A stretch of 64,000 nucleotides of DNA from Candidatus Poribacteria bacterium (GTDB taxonomy: Bacteria; Poribacteria; WGA-4E; WGA-3G): assembly GCA_022826805.1 (NCBI GenBank), contig JAJDUH010000027.1, forward strand, positions 1 to 64,000. The letters are read 5' to 3'. Shown piece by piece: positions 25,733 through 34,150 of the stretch; within the stretch, counting starts at the first letter, position 1; each line of letters starts with the position of its first letter. Under the pieces are notes generated by a model. It saw only the letters and a program-made list of their open reading frames with translations, had not been told where the DNA came from and searched no databases. A program made the translations under genes and the position numbers.

Positions 25733-26262
25733 GAGCAAGAGATTCAAAACGGTTGGTTATTGATGCCGATGTTGCCCAAGCCGCTGGTAGTGAAACAGCA
25801 ACCCATCCGAGAGCTAGGCATTGCCGTGATTTTCTGGATGAAGTGTTGACCCTAAGCCACCGCGTCGTGATGACAGAGAGAATTAACAACGAGTGGAAAA
25901 ATCATCAATCCCGTTTCGCCCGCCGGTGGCGAGTGTCAATGGATGCACGCAGAAAAGTAGATCGCATTGATCCGCCGGAGTATGAAGAGCTCCGAGACAA
26001 GATTACAGACACAACAACCGACGAAGATGAAATTCAAAATATAGAGAAAGATTTTCATCTCCTCCAAGCAGCACTCGCAACCGATCAGACCGTCATTTCG
26101 CTTGATGAAATCATTCGGGGACTGTTCAGACAAGCCTCCCAAAGTGTTGGTGAAATCCGAAATATTATCTGGGTAAATCCAGATAGAACAGCAGAAGAAC
26201 ACCCCATCGCTTGGCTCCAAAACGGTGCACCACCTGAAGCACATCGCCGCCTTTCTGCTTAA
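25729..26262 (+). CDS. PIN-like putative nuclease/effector coupled to the ATPase
   Basis: This 177-aa protein starts at TTG 25729, supported by AGGAGG just upstream and a 4-bp overlap with the ATPase stop. The pattern LVIDADV (first acidic position), a helical segment with ERINNEW (Glu), and DFHLLQAALATDQTVISLD (Asp pair) matches the order of acidic residues in PIN-like RNases. The assignment is by pattern only. With the preceding ATPase it makes a two-gene unit resembling ATPase-toxin defence pairs, though I cannot match it to a named system. Confidence 0.6.
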   Translation: MRARDSKRLVIDADVAQAAGSETATHPRARHCRDFLDEVLTLSHRVVMTERINNEWKNHQSRFARRWRVSMDARRKVDRIDPPEYEELRDKITDTTTDEDEIQNIEKDFHLLQAALATDQTVISLDEIIRGLFRQASQSVGEIRNIIWVNPDRTAEEHPIAWLQNGAPPEAHRRLSA

Positions 26263-26333
26263 TCCTATATCTTCAGTAATGCTATAGAGAACAAGTTGGC
26301 AATCACAGAAGGTCTATAATCCTGTCCACCCTA

Positions 26334-26361
26334 AAATCTTGTAAATCCTGATGCAGACAAT
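26334..26361. repeat. Interspersed repeat (AATCCTGATGCAGACAAT type), copy 1
   Basis: AAATCTTGTAAATCCTGATG followed by CAGACAAT at the end of the 26263-26360 spacer resembles 27573-27599 (AATCCTATAAATCCC, then AGTTCAGACAAT). The two copies flank the PhyH gene at 26361-27233. Similarity is moderate. Confidence 0.35.
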
Positions 26362-27233
26362 TACCCCCGCCACGCCATATTAATACTCGTATATCCGTGC
26401 GTATATTGATGCAAATGCGGCGGCAAATCCGCTAAAAACTGCTTACCCTCTTCTGGAATCTCCCACGGAATATCAATATGGTGGTCCCGACTCCGAAAAC
26501 CCACGCCGCACGAGAGCCTTATCTCGTCAATCTGGTTCGGGAATGCGCCGTGATATGTACGATGCGCAAACACAATCATGTCACCAGGATCCGTAAACAA
26601 CGGTACCAATCCCGGAATATCGAATCCCACATAAGCCTTTTCCTCTTCACCTTCCTTGTAAAAGGAGCGTCTATCCGCCGTCATCTTAAAGCCTTCAGGT
26701 CCCTTCCAGTTTTCCGCATGAGAGTCCTCAATCACGCATAGACCGCCGTGTTCCGGACGAGAACCCGTCAAGTAGAACCATTTGCCAGAGGGCCAAAGTC
26801 CACGGTTTAGCACGTCACCTGAATTCTTCGGTGCGTCCGTTGAAAACCCACACCAATCTGTATGCCATGCAACAGGCTGAGACCCAGGCATCCGAATAAT
26901 AGCCGCAGACCGGTGGAGGGTCAAATCTTCTGCCCCAATCAGATGATAGTGTATTTTCATAAAGGGTTCGTATTCCAAGACTTTCCAAGCACCCGGTCCA
27001 GACTCAATCCAAGCGTGTCGAGTACTACTCTGTCCATACTCTAATTCCCCATTCGGGTCCGTCCCATCAAAGACTGCTTGTTTTAGAGTATCGACTAACT
27101 CAGGAGGCAGAACATCTTTGATAATCGCAAAGCCGTGCGCCTCCAGGCATTTAGACATGAGATCAAGTTGATCGACCCCAAACTCGTAGGTGTAGTCGAG
27201 TTCAGGTTTCTGAATTTCCAAATATTCTTTCAT
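26361..27233 (-). CDS. Phytanoyl-CoA dioxygenase (PhyH) family protein
   Basis: This 290-aa Fe(II)/2-oxoglutarate dioxygenase shows the metal-binding HxD as H124-D126 in WHTDWCG. The distal His/Arg region follows FAHRTYHGAFPNQ near the C-terminus. The substrate is unknown: family members hydroxylate phytanoyl-CoA, amino acids and many secondary metabolites. It is convergent with the ATPase-PIN pair and marks the end of the defence-like island. Two further PhyH genes are in this window (28366 and 43456), a family expanded in Poribacteria. Confidence 0.88.
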   Translation of the reverse strand: MKEYLEIQKPELDYTYEFGVDQLDLMSKCLEAHGFAIIKDVLPPELVDTLKQAVFDGTDPNGELEYGQSSTRHAWIESGPGAWKVLEYEPFMKIHYHLIGAEDLTLHRSAAIIRMPGSQPVAWHTDWCGFSTDAPKNSGDVLNRGLWPSGKWFYLTGSRPEHGGLCVIEDSHAENWKGPEGFKMTADRRSFYKEGEEEKAYVGFDIPGLVPLFTDPGDMIVFAHRTYHGAFPNQIDEIRLSCGVGFRSRDHHIDIPWEIPEEGKQFLADLPPHLHQYTHGYTSINMAWRG

Positions 27234-27276
27234 AGGTCAGTCCCCAAGTGTTTCGTCGGAAATATCCGCTGCGTGG

Positions 27277-27363
27277 TAGGCGCGGTTTCCCTGAGAATAG
27301 GTAGGCGAGGTTTTCAAATTATGCTCCTAAAGCATAATTTGTCTTAGCTTTACATTCCTCGCC
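27277..27363. repeat. Nested family F/C hairpin plus a truncated family F copy
   Basis: GTAGGCGAGG (27301-27310) closes with CCTCGCC (27357-27363). Inside, AAATTATGCT (27316-27325), loop CCTAA, pairs with AGCATAATTT (27331-27340), followed by GTCTTAGCTTTACATT. A truncated GTAGGCGCGGTTT copy precedes it at about 27276. The remainder of the 27234-27671 spacer shows the TAACTGATAA-type tract (27530-27565) and an interspersed repeat at 27573-27599, but no gene. Confidence 0.75.
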
Positions 27364-27671
27364 GGTCACAAGATCTAATTAATCCTAATATCTACTATAG
27401 TTGTTTATTGCAAGTCCCAAGTGTCATGATTTTAGCAAGTATTCACCCTTGGGTCAACGACATTTTTTACGAAATCCGGTCATCGATTAAAAACGGAACC
27501 ATAATCCTGATTCTGACAATAAAAGGTTTCTGACCACTAACTGTTAATTGCTAACCACTAACCGTCATACACAATCCTATAAATCCCAGTTCAGACAATC
27601 CGAGTGCCTTATATCCTTGCATGAATTGTCAAGTTTTGTTAAAATCTTTACCATAATAGTTAGGGAATCCT

Positions 27672-28331
27672 GTGAGCGAAGTGATGCAACCCGTTCAAGC
27701 TGTCAAACGAACAGACACAAATTATCCGAAGCGATTGAAGGACTATCTAAAAACAGAAATTCCGGAAATGATCTGGGCACGCGGAAACATTAACTTATTA
27801 CGAGGACCAAACACCGTCTTAAATGGAAATCTCTGGGCACTCTTCTGCTCCAGTAAATGTCCGGGCGAAATTATCCTGAAAACGCACGATTTAGCCCAGA
27901 GATTCAAGGAGACGGATATACCAACCATCAGTGGGTATCATTCTCCAGTTGAGCAAGAGTGCTTACGCGTCTTACTGCGTGGCTCGCAACCAATCCTCTT
28001 CTGTCCGGCACGGGGCATTGAGAACATGCGGTTGAAACCTGCATGGAAAGACGCTTTAGCCGAAGACAGACTCTTAATCCTATCTATTTTCGGAAATCAG
28101 TATCGTCGACCCACTTCCGCACTTGCCGATCAACGCAACTTCTTCGTTGCGGCACTTGCGGACAAAATCTGTATCGCACATGCTGCTGAAGATAGTAAAA
28201 CCTTGGAATTCGCACGTATGGTAATTGCCTGGGGGAAACCCGTTTTTACCTTTGATACACTGGCAAATCATGCCCTCTTTCAACTTGGAGTGCAACGAAT
28301 TGAACCGTCCCTAAATGTCCAGCCAAGATAG
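27672..28331 (+). CDS. DprA/SLOG-like (Rossmann-fold) protein
   Basis: This 219-aa protein, GTG start at 27672, resembles the SLOG core of DNA-processing protein DprA/Smf: an N-terminal NYPKRLKDYL, IPTISGYHSPVEQECLRVLLRG, FCPARGIENMRL and AALADKICIAHA segments. DprA (about 300-370 aa) loads RecA on incoming DNA in natural transformation. This protein lacks the N-terminal SAM-like and C-terminal winged-helix extensions, so it may bind a nucleotide or DNA in another context. ATG at 27684 is an alternative start. Its 3' end runs to 35 bp before the next gene. Confidence 0.7.
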   Translation: MSEVMQPVQAVKRTDTNYPKRLKDYLKTEIPEMIWARGNINLLRGPNTVLNGNLWALFCSSKCPGEIILKTHDLAQRFKETDIPTISGYHSPVEQECLRVLLRGSQPILFCPARGIENMRLKPAWKDALAEDRLLILSIFGNQYRRPTSALADQRNFFVAALADKICIAHAAEDSKTLEFARMVIAWGKPVFTFDTLANHALFQLGVQRIEPSLNVQPR

Positions 28332-28365
28332 GTTGTGCCTTAATGGTACAATTTGGAGGAAAATA

Positions 28366-29268
28366 ATGGCAGAAACCGTTTTTTTAGGAGAACATGAACT
28401 CACCTTCCCCAGTCCACACCTCGGTGTGCTTCGGGACTGCAATGCCGTCCTTAATTCAGCAGAAGGCTTACATCAACAGATAGCAGAAGATGGATATTTA
28501 CTCGTTCGCGGTTTAATAGACAGAGAAAAGGTGATCGCTGCGCGGCGGGCAATCCTTGAATATGCGAATGACGACGGAAAAGACAACGTTTTCAAGCCCG
28601 GCACCGATATCATGGACGCATTCGCTGGTGATGGAAGACCCGGCAGGACGATGGGTACACGCGCAGTTACACACCATCCCGATGTCCAGGCAGTCTTGGA
28701 AGGCGATGAACTTTTCAAATTCTTCCGGAACTTCTTTGGTGGCGATACCCGAACCTTCGATTATAAATGGCTCCGGTTTATCCGACCCACCGTTTGGTCA
28801 GGACCGCATTTCGATTTTGTCTATATGGGAAGAGGGTCAAGGCAGCTCCATACCTGTTGGGTCCCCTTTGGTGATGTGCCAGCAACGATGGGAACACTGG
28901 CTGTCCTTGTTGGTTCGCACAACCTCTCCAGTTTCGCACCGGTACGGGATACTTACGGCGAAACAGATGTAGATAAGGACGGCACGCCTGGCCATTTCGG
29001 GAACGACCCGATGCAAATTAGCGATAAATATGGCGGTGAGTGGAAAACAGCCGATTTCCAGATGGGCGATGTCATTGTGTTTACGATGCACACGATGCAC
29101 ACCTCTACGAAAAACCTGTCTGATCGGTGGCGTATCAGTTGTGACATCCGTTTTCAGCCCGCAGAAGATCCTATTGATGAACGGTGGGTTGGCAAAAACC
29201 CGATTTCTCACACGGGTAGCCAAACGATTTCGTTTGAGGAAGCCAAAAAGCAGTGGGGGCTGGAGTAG
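28366..29268 (+). CDS. Phytanoyl-CoA dioxygenase (PhyH) family protein
   Basis: This 300-aa protein starts at the ATG at 28366, chosen because GGAGGA lies 7 bp upstream; the longer frame overlaps the preceding gene. The Fe(II) motif is H148-F-D150 in GPHFDFVYM, and the distal region MHTMHTSTKNLSDRWR supplies the third His and the 2-oxoglutarate Arg. Substrate is not predictable. It converges on the aminotransferase gene, with a perfect inverted repeat between them. Confidence 0.88.
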   Translation: MAETVFLGEHELTFPSPHLGVLRDCNAVLNSAEGLHQQIAEDGYLLVRGLIDREKVIAARRAILEYANDDGKDNVFKPGTDIMDAFAGDGRPGRTMGTRAVTHHPDVQAVLEGDELFKFFRNFFGGDTRTFDYKWLRFIRPTVWSGPHFDFVYMGRGSRQLHTCWVPFGDVPATMGTLAVLVGSHNLSSFAPVRDTYGETDVDKDGTPGHFGNDPMQISDKYGGEWKTADFQMGDVIVFTMHTMHTSTKNLSDRWRISCDIRFQPAEDPIDERWVGKNPISHTGSQTISFEEAKKQWGLE

Positions 29269-29354
29269 TACTTTAGTCCAGTTTGAATTGAAAGGACTGC
29301 TCCTCGCCCGGCACCAGCCTTGATAATCAGACATGTATAATTTTCGGCAATTTT

Positions 29355-29380
29355 TATACATATCGGGGGTGATATGTATA
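29355..29380. terminator. Inverted repeat between convergent genes
   Basis: TATACATATC (29355-29364), loop GGGGGT, GATATGTATA (29371-29380) is a perfect 10-bp stem. It is preceded by a T tract and followed by ATTTGTATACATAT, another copy of the arm. Placed between two convergent genes it could be a bidirectional terminator, although the stem is AT-rich. The repeated ATGTATAA motif also suggests a protein-binding site. Confidence 0.4.
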
Positions 29381-29400
29381 ATTTGTATACATATTGACCA

Positions 29401-30576
29401 TTAACCGAACAACGCCCGGCGAATTTGACGAACCGCTTGGCGAATCCGATCTTCGTTCTCTACAAGCGCGATCCGGATATACCCTTCGCCGTTGTGCCCA
29501 AATCCCGCGCCCGGAGAGACGCAAACTTCCGCCTCGTTGAGAAGTTTCATTGCGAAGTCCATAGAGGAGAGATGCTTCCACGCTTCAGGAATCGGGGCCC
29601 AGACAAACATAGAAGCCTGCGGTTTCGGAACCTGCCATCCAATCCGGTTTAACCCTTCAACCAACACATCGCGACGTTTCTGATAAACCGTAGCGTTTTC
29701 CATTACTGTATCTTCTGGCGTGCGCAGTGCCATGATCGCCGCCACCTGAATCGGCGCGAAAATCCCGTAATCGTAGTATCCCTTAATCCGCGCGAGTGCC
29801 TCAATAATCTCACGATTTCCAGCTGCAAATCCACACCGCCATCCTGCCATGTTATACGATTTAGACAGAGAGAAAAATTCGATGCCGACATCCTTCGCAC
29901 CCTTCGCTTGTAAGAAACTTGGTGCCTTATAGTCATCAAAAACGATATCCGCATAAGCCAAATCGTGGATCACCACGATCTCTTGGTGCTTCGCGAATGC
30001 CACGACTTCCTCGAAGAACCCAAGGTCAACAACAGCACCCGTCGGATTGTGTGGGAAACTTAGGATGAGGACCTTGGGTCTCGGCCAAATATCACGCGTA
30101 ATTTCGGTGAGGGAAGGGATGAAGGCGTTCTCTTCCGTGAGCGGTATACTCACGACGCTGCCGCCAGCGAGCACAATGCTGTACGTATGGATGGGAAACG
30201 TCGGATTCGGCACCATCGCCAAGTCACCGTTGTCAATCAAGGCTAACGCGAGATGTCCCAATCCCTCTTTAGTCCCAATAACAGAAATGGTTTCTTCGTT
30301 TGGGTTGATGTGAACACCAAACCGGCGTTCATAATGCCAACTGACTTCCCTACGGAGGTTGAAGATACCGCGGGAAGCAGAGTAACGGTGGTTCCGAAGT
30401 TCTTGTGCCGCTTCAGTCAGTTTGTCAATGATAGGTTGCGGAGTTGGCTGATTCGGGTTTCCCATCCCCAAGTCGATAATATCTATTCCCAGCTGTCGGC
30501 GTTCATGTGTTAATTGTTTGAGTTTGCCGAACATGTATGGTGGAAGTCGATTTAAGCGCTTTGAAAAGATGTCCAT
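29401..30576 (-). CDS. alaC: Class I/II aminotransferase, AlaC-like
   Basis: This 391-aa fold-type I PLP enzyme has Schiff-base Lys K239 in SLSKSYNMAGWR, LSFPHNPTGAVV with the PLP-contacting Asn, and IRIALVEN near the C-terminus. It resembles glutamate-pyruvate aminotransferase AlaC and LL-diaminopimelate aminotransferase relatives. AlaC is the better match from the N-terminal RLPPYMFGKL. It could make alanine from pyruvate or act in lysine synthesis. It is the last gene of a minus-strand run starting at endonuclease V. Confidence 0.85.
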   Translation of the reverse strand: MDIFSKRLNRLPPYMFGKLKQLTHERRQLGIDIIDLGMGNPNQPTPQPIIDKLTEAAQELRNHRYSASRGIFNLRREVSWHYERRFGVHINPNEETISVIGTKEGLGHLALALIDNGDLAMVPNPTFPIHTYSIVLAGGSVVSIPLTEENAFIPSLTEITRDIWPRPKVLILSFPHNPTGAVVDLGFFEEVVAFAKHQEIVVIHDLAYADIVFDDYKAPSFLQAKGAKDVGIEFFSLSKSYNMAGWRCGFAAGNREIIEALARIKGYYDYGIFAPIQVAAIMALRTPEDTVMENATVYQKRRDVLVEGLNRIGWQVPKPQASMFVWAPIPEAWKHLSSMDFAMKLLNEAEVCVSPGAGFGHNGEGYIRIALVENEDRIRQAVRQIRRALFG

Positions 30577-30632
30577 TTTTCCAAAATCCTGAGTTTTTTA
30601 AATTTGTATTAATAAGTCTATTTTTCTATACG

Positions 30633-32057
30633 CTATCTACCGTGTTCCCAATATGCCCGTAAACGCTCACCCCAATTTGATATTACCCGTTTCGGACTTG
30701 GATGCACAATTTGTTGCCGATGGAGTTTAGTCTCTTGAGCGAGCATTTTGTCTCTACATTCTTTAACGACTTCATCGTAAGCAGCGTTTCCTACTAAATT
30801 TTCTGTCTCTCCAGGGTCATTCTGAGAGTCAAATAACTGCGCCAGCCCAAGTTGTTCAGCATCAGGTCCAGGAGGCGAAAAATCCTCCGTCTCTTTCGGT
30901 TTATATTCTGTAACGTATTTATACCGCTCGGTAACAATCGCACGTCCCCAATAGTTGCTCTCGATATAGGCGTAATCACGCCAAGGAACATCTCTCCCTT
31001 CTACCAGCGGACGGACGCTCATTCCCTGTACCCGTTCAGGCACGTTAGCATCAGCATAATCGCAGACAGTCGGGAATAGGTCTACACCGGAAACGAAATG
31101 TGTCTCATCGAACCGATCTTTCTCTGCAGCAATACCGCCACCTAAGCACGATACAATGAACGGGACCCGTACGCTCTCTTCGTAAAGCGTGAATTTCTGG
31201 AACATTTGGTGGCTTCCGCACGCTTCACCGTGGTCTGCACTAAAGATAATGAGTGTGTTTTCGTGCAAGCCTGTTGCTCGCAACAGCGCAAGTACCCTCC
31301 CAACCTCAGCATCAACTTTTTCAATGAATCTGTAATAGTTCCATCGCAGGTAGCGCCAATGAAATTCGTCCCAATCGCGGACGCCTCTGAGAATAGCAGC
31401 GTGGATAAGAGCGTCATCAACCCTCCGACAGACTCGGTGCAGCACTGTTTCCCGTTCGTCATAATCGAAGTTTTCAGGAAGAGGCGGCAAGTCATCTTCC
31501 GAAACAGTTCCTTGTTTCAGTGGATTAGGGATCCGTTTTTCCTCGTGGTTGTGCAAATATTCACACACATCGTGCGGATCAACGTAACCGATCTGGAGAT
31601 AGAACGGTTCATCGTCATTGTAGTTTGTTAAGAAATCAGCAACCGCATGCGTGGATGCTGAATCGTAATACGCAGCTCCACCTGCCCCAATATCCTGTTT
31701 CCCGTAATAGAGCGTCTGAAAGCTTTCACGAACATTTCTACCTGGCACATGCCACTTACCACAGTGGAATACGTTATAACCATTGGCATTAAGCACCTGA
31801 CCTAAATCAGGAATTTCTGGGTGTAGGTAGCCACCATTGAACGGCACACCTGTTTCTGAGGTATATAAACCCGTCGCCCAACTGGAACGGGCAGCAGCAC
31901 ACACCGGATCCGTACAGAACGACCGACGAAAGGAAGTTCCATTCCGATGAATTTCATCAATATTGGGGGTATGAAGATACGGATTTCCGTGAGCCGAGAG
32001 CGCGTCCCATGAATGCTGATCGGTGTTAATAAAAAGAATATTAGGACGTTTGCTCAT
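30633..32057 (-). CDS. Type I sulfatase
   Basis: This 474-aa alkaline phosphatase-superfamily sulfatase has the formylglycine site CAAAR at C53 (CxAxR signature), N-terminal metal ligands in NTDQHSWD and the second metal/phosphate region SADHGEACGSH. It releases sulfate from sulfated glycans or choline-sulfate-like esters. There is no clear signal peptide, so it may be cytoplasmic. It needs a formylglycine-generating or anSME enzyme, not seen in the window. It lies 5 bp after an unknown gene in the same operon. Confidence 0.92.
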   Translation of the reverse strand: MSKRPNILFINTDQHSWDALSAHGNPYLHTPNIDEIHRNGTSFRRSFCTDPVCAAARSSWATGLYTSETGVPFNGGYLHPEIPDLGQVLNANGYNVFHCGKWHVPGRNVRESFQTLYYGKQDIGAGGAAYYDSASTHAVADFLTNYNDDEPFYLQIGYVDPHDVCEYLHNHEEKRIPNPLKQGTVSEDDLPPLPENFDYDERETVLHRVCRRVDDALIHAAILRGVRDWDEFHWRYLRWNYYRFIEKVDAEVGRVLALLRATGLHENTLIIFSADHGEACGSHQMFQKFTLYEESVRVPFIVSCLGGGIAAEKDRFDETHFVSGVDLFPTVCDYADANVPERVQGMSVRPLVEGRDVPWRDYAYIESNYWGRAIVTERYKYVTEYKPKETEDFSPPGPDAEQLGLAQLFDSQNDPGETENLVGNAAYDEVVKECRDKMLAQETKLHRQQIVHPSPKRVISNWGERLRAYWEHGR

Positions 32058-32062
32058 ACAAC

Positions 32063-32845
32063 CTATCCTATCCTCTCTTTGAGTACCAGCGTCTCGAAAA
32101 AGGTTGAAGCAATCGCAACGTCCCCGTGTGCGTCAAGCCACCAATACGAGGGCGAAAGTCCTGAACCGTGGAGGTAGTATCCATCAAGCGGGACAGGTGT
32201 CTGTATCGATTCAAGAAAGCCGAGTCTACTTTTCGGTCTAAGTTGCTCCAGATCTTCCATGACCGCAATGTCCATCCCGTCGTCTGACGATTGAATTGCC
32301 TGCGTGAGCGCCGGAATGACATCGAAAAGTGCCCAATTACACGTCAGTTCAGCAGGGGCACTCACTCTTCCAGCAGCGATTTCAGTAGCGTTGATATGAA
32401 GCTTCACCTCTCCATTTACGGTAAGATGACCGGCACAAGTCAATCGCGAATACGCATCATCCCCACTGTTTCGCGCATCAACACGCCAATTGTCCCTGAG
32501 AGGACGGTAAGGCGAATCACTACAACGGAATTGCATCCGTAGAATTTCTCCACTCGTCGTATTTTCGTATTGGACAGAATAGTCCCACACATTGCCGTCT
32601 TTGCGCCGTTCAACAGTAACCGTGCCAATGCTCAGCTGCGCTTCGGTATCATCTCTACTGTAGCCACGCCAATAATTCGGTAAAATGTTGTAAACGTGTT
32701 TTATAGTCTGTCCGACTTGCGTCTGGTGTGCATCAACTTCCCGGTTATACCCACGGAGTGTTTGAAGCAATTCCTGTGCGAATTGAGGGTTTTGCGAACC
32801 GTAGTTATAGTCAAACGACCAGTGCTGCGTGTTGCTATTAGCCAT
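32063..32845 (-). CDS. Hypothetical protein in the sulfatase operon
   Basis: This 260-aa protein has no family I recognise. It has no signal peptide or membrane helix. Alternating hydrophobic strands with many Trp, Tyr and Arg residues suggest a beta-rich fold. The ORF lies 9 bp downstream of endonuclease V and 5 bp upstream of the sulfatase, so cotranscription is likely. A role in handling the sulfatase substrate is possible but there is no motif evidence. Confidence 0.6.
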   Translation of the reverse strand: MANSNTQHWSFDYNYGSQNPQFAQELLQTLRGYNREVDAHQTQVGQTIKHVYNILPNYWRGYSRDDTEAQLSIGTVTVERRKDGNVWDYSVQYENTTSGEILRMQFRCSDSPYRPLRDNWRVDARNSGDDAYSRLTCAGHLTVNGEVKLHINATEIAAGRVSAPAELTCNWALFDVIPALTQAIQSSDDGMDIAVMEDLEQLRPKSRLGFLESIQTPVPLDGYYLHGSGLSPSYWWLDAHGDVAIASTFFETLVLKERIG

Positions 32846-32854
32846 AATATTTGA

Positions 32855-33529
32855 TTATTTGCGTATTTTGGGGATTTTACCGGATGCGGCATTGTGTGCG
32901 TAGCGGGTCGTCTCAGGCAAGCGATAGCCTCGACAGCATGCTAATGTCCATGTACGTGCTGAATCTAAGGAGATCCGGTGTCCTATGGATACGTAAACCA
33001 CCCGAACATTTGTACGCGTCCGAACAACGGCACCAATTACCTCTCCTTTATCGGTCAGGTATGTGTAAGCTCCCAGTTCCTGTTCCGGTTCTTCGTATCT
33101 TCCGCAGAGCCGAGATTTGGCACAACCAATCGTCGGTTTGTCCAAGATCAGTCCCAAATGCGATGCAAGTCCAAACCGTCTCGGGTGCGCGATCCCTTGT
33201 CCGTCTACAATCACCAAGTCTGGTTCCGTTTTCAACCGATCAAACGCCGTCAGTAACGGAGGAATCTCCCGAAACGACAACAACCCAGGTATATAAGAAA
33301 AACGAACAGGGCATTCTGCAACCTCAATATCTATCACCTGCAATTCGGGAAAACTGAGGACTACCACGGATGCGCGCGCGATATCCTTTTTCAGCCCAAT
33401 GTCTACCCCAGCAACGGTGTTAATTGTCCCAAACCGGTCTGCCGTAACTACCTGTGAACGCAGTCGATTTTGGAGTTCCCGTGCTGCCTCAGGTGTAACA
33501 TCCCATGAATGTAGGGAGTGATACTGCAT
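32855..33529 (-). CDS. nfi: Endonuclease V (deoxyinosine-specific)
   Basis: This 224-aa protein cleaves DNA 3' to deoxyinosine, starting repair of deaminated adenine. Family motifs are present: AGVDIG (catalytic Asp), YIPGLLSFRE, DGQGIAHPRRFGLASHLG (second catalytic Asp) and the C-terminal GHRISLDSA. Length matches the family. It heads a minus-strand cluster with an unknown gene, the sulfatase and the aminotransferase. Confidence 0.95.
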   Translation of the reverse strand: MQYHSLHSWDVTPEAARELQNRLRSQVVTADRFGTINTVAGVDIGLKKDIARASVVVLSFPELQVIDIEVAECPVRFSYIPGLLSFREIPPLLTAFDRLKTEPDLVIVDGQGIAHPRRFGLASHLGLILDKPTIGCAKSRLCGRYEEPEQELGAYTYLTDKGEVIGAVVRTRTNVRVVYVSIGHRISLDSARTWTLACCRGYRLPETTRYAHNAASGKIPKIRK

Positions 33530-33681
33530 GTCTGCCGCTGTTCGTTTTAATATAAACTTTGCCCTGTCTTACAATGTCTTGAGCATCCGGAGCAGAATTA
33601 TAAACTCCCTACTAAAGCTCAATGAGATTATAACACAAAAGACTTCAATTGTCAAGATATTTCGGCGGAACACCGAAAGGA

Positions 33682-33834
33682 TTATTTTTTGGCCCCTGTC
33701 TCTTCAACTTCAAGGGCATTGGGTTTCGCGATATGCCGAATGCCTGCAAAAAAAGCAGAAAGAACCAGGTAGCCACCACCAATACCAATGAGAGCACCCA
33801 AACCACCTATAATGATTTCTACACCGTTAAACAT
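33682..33834 (-). CDS. Small single-pass membrane protein (50 aa)
   Basis: ATG at 33834 (minus) follows an AAGGAGAG site with good spacing and opens a 50-codon frame ending in TAA at 33682. Residues about 5-32 are a glycine-rich hydrophobic helix (GGLGALIGIGGGYLVL), followed by a basic turn (GIRHIAKP) and an acidic-basic tail (EVEETGAKK). This is typical of a small inner-membrane protein with a cytoplasmic C-terminus. Function is unknown. An inverted repeat upstream (33881-33920) may control it. Confidence 0.65.
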   Translation of the reverse strand: MFNGVEIIIGGLGALIGIGGGYLVLSAFFAGIRHIAKPNALEVEETGAKK

Positions 33835-33880
33835 GATAAGCTCTCCTTATTATAAAAAAAATTATGATAATCCTATATAA

Positions 33881-33920
33881 ACTTTCAGTATTGCGCAAAT
33901 GCAAATCTGTTACTGAAAGT
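33881..33920. promoter_or_regulatory. Inverted repeat upstream of the small membrane protein
   Basis: ACTTTCAGTA (33881-33890) and TACTGAAAGT (33911-33920) form a perfect 10-bp inverted repeat with a 20-nt centre that includes GCGCAAATGCAAAT. It sits 47 bp upstream of the 50-aa gene, where an operator or a leader hairpin would be expected. The rest of the 33835-34150 spacer shows no gene. Confidence 0.4.
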
Positions 33921-34150
33921 GTTGGTAAAATAAACGAGAGTATTAGTTAATCGGTTTCGGATTTATTTGTGAATCCTTGTTAATCAACGCTGCAAGAATC
34001 GTGCCATCGCAAAAACCCTGAAAAATCGGTGTAAAATCCAACGAAGTGTATATTATTTGACACAACTGGACAGTAATTCTAAAAAAATGTGGTGAAATGA
34101 AAACACTGTATTATGATTTTGCTTGAGCTGTAGGAAATTGGAGAAATTGG

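Noticed and set aside
27548..27793. Frame in the spacer upstream of the DprA/SLOG-like gene
   Set aside because: Starts in repeat-like sequence and overlaps the better-supported gene in another frame.
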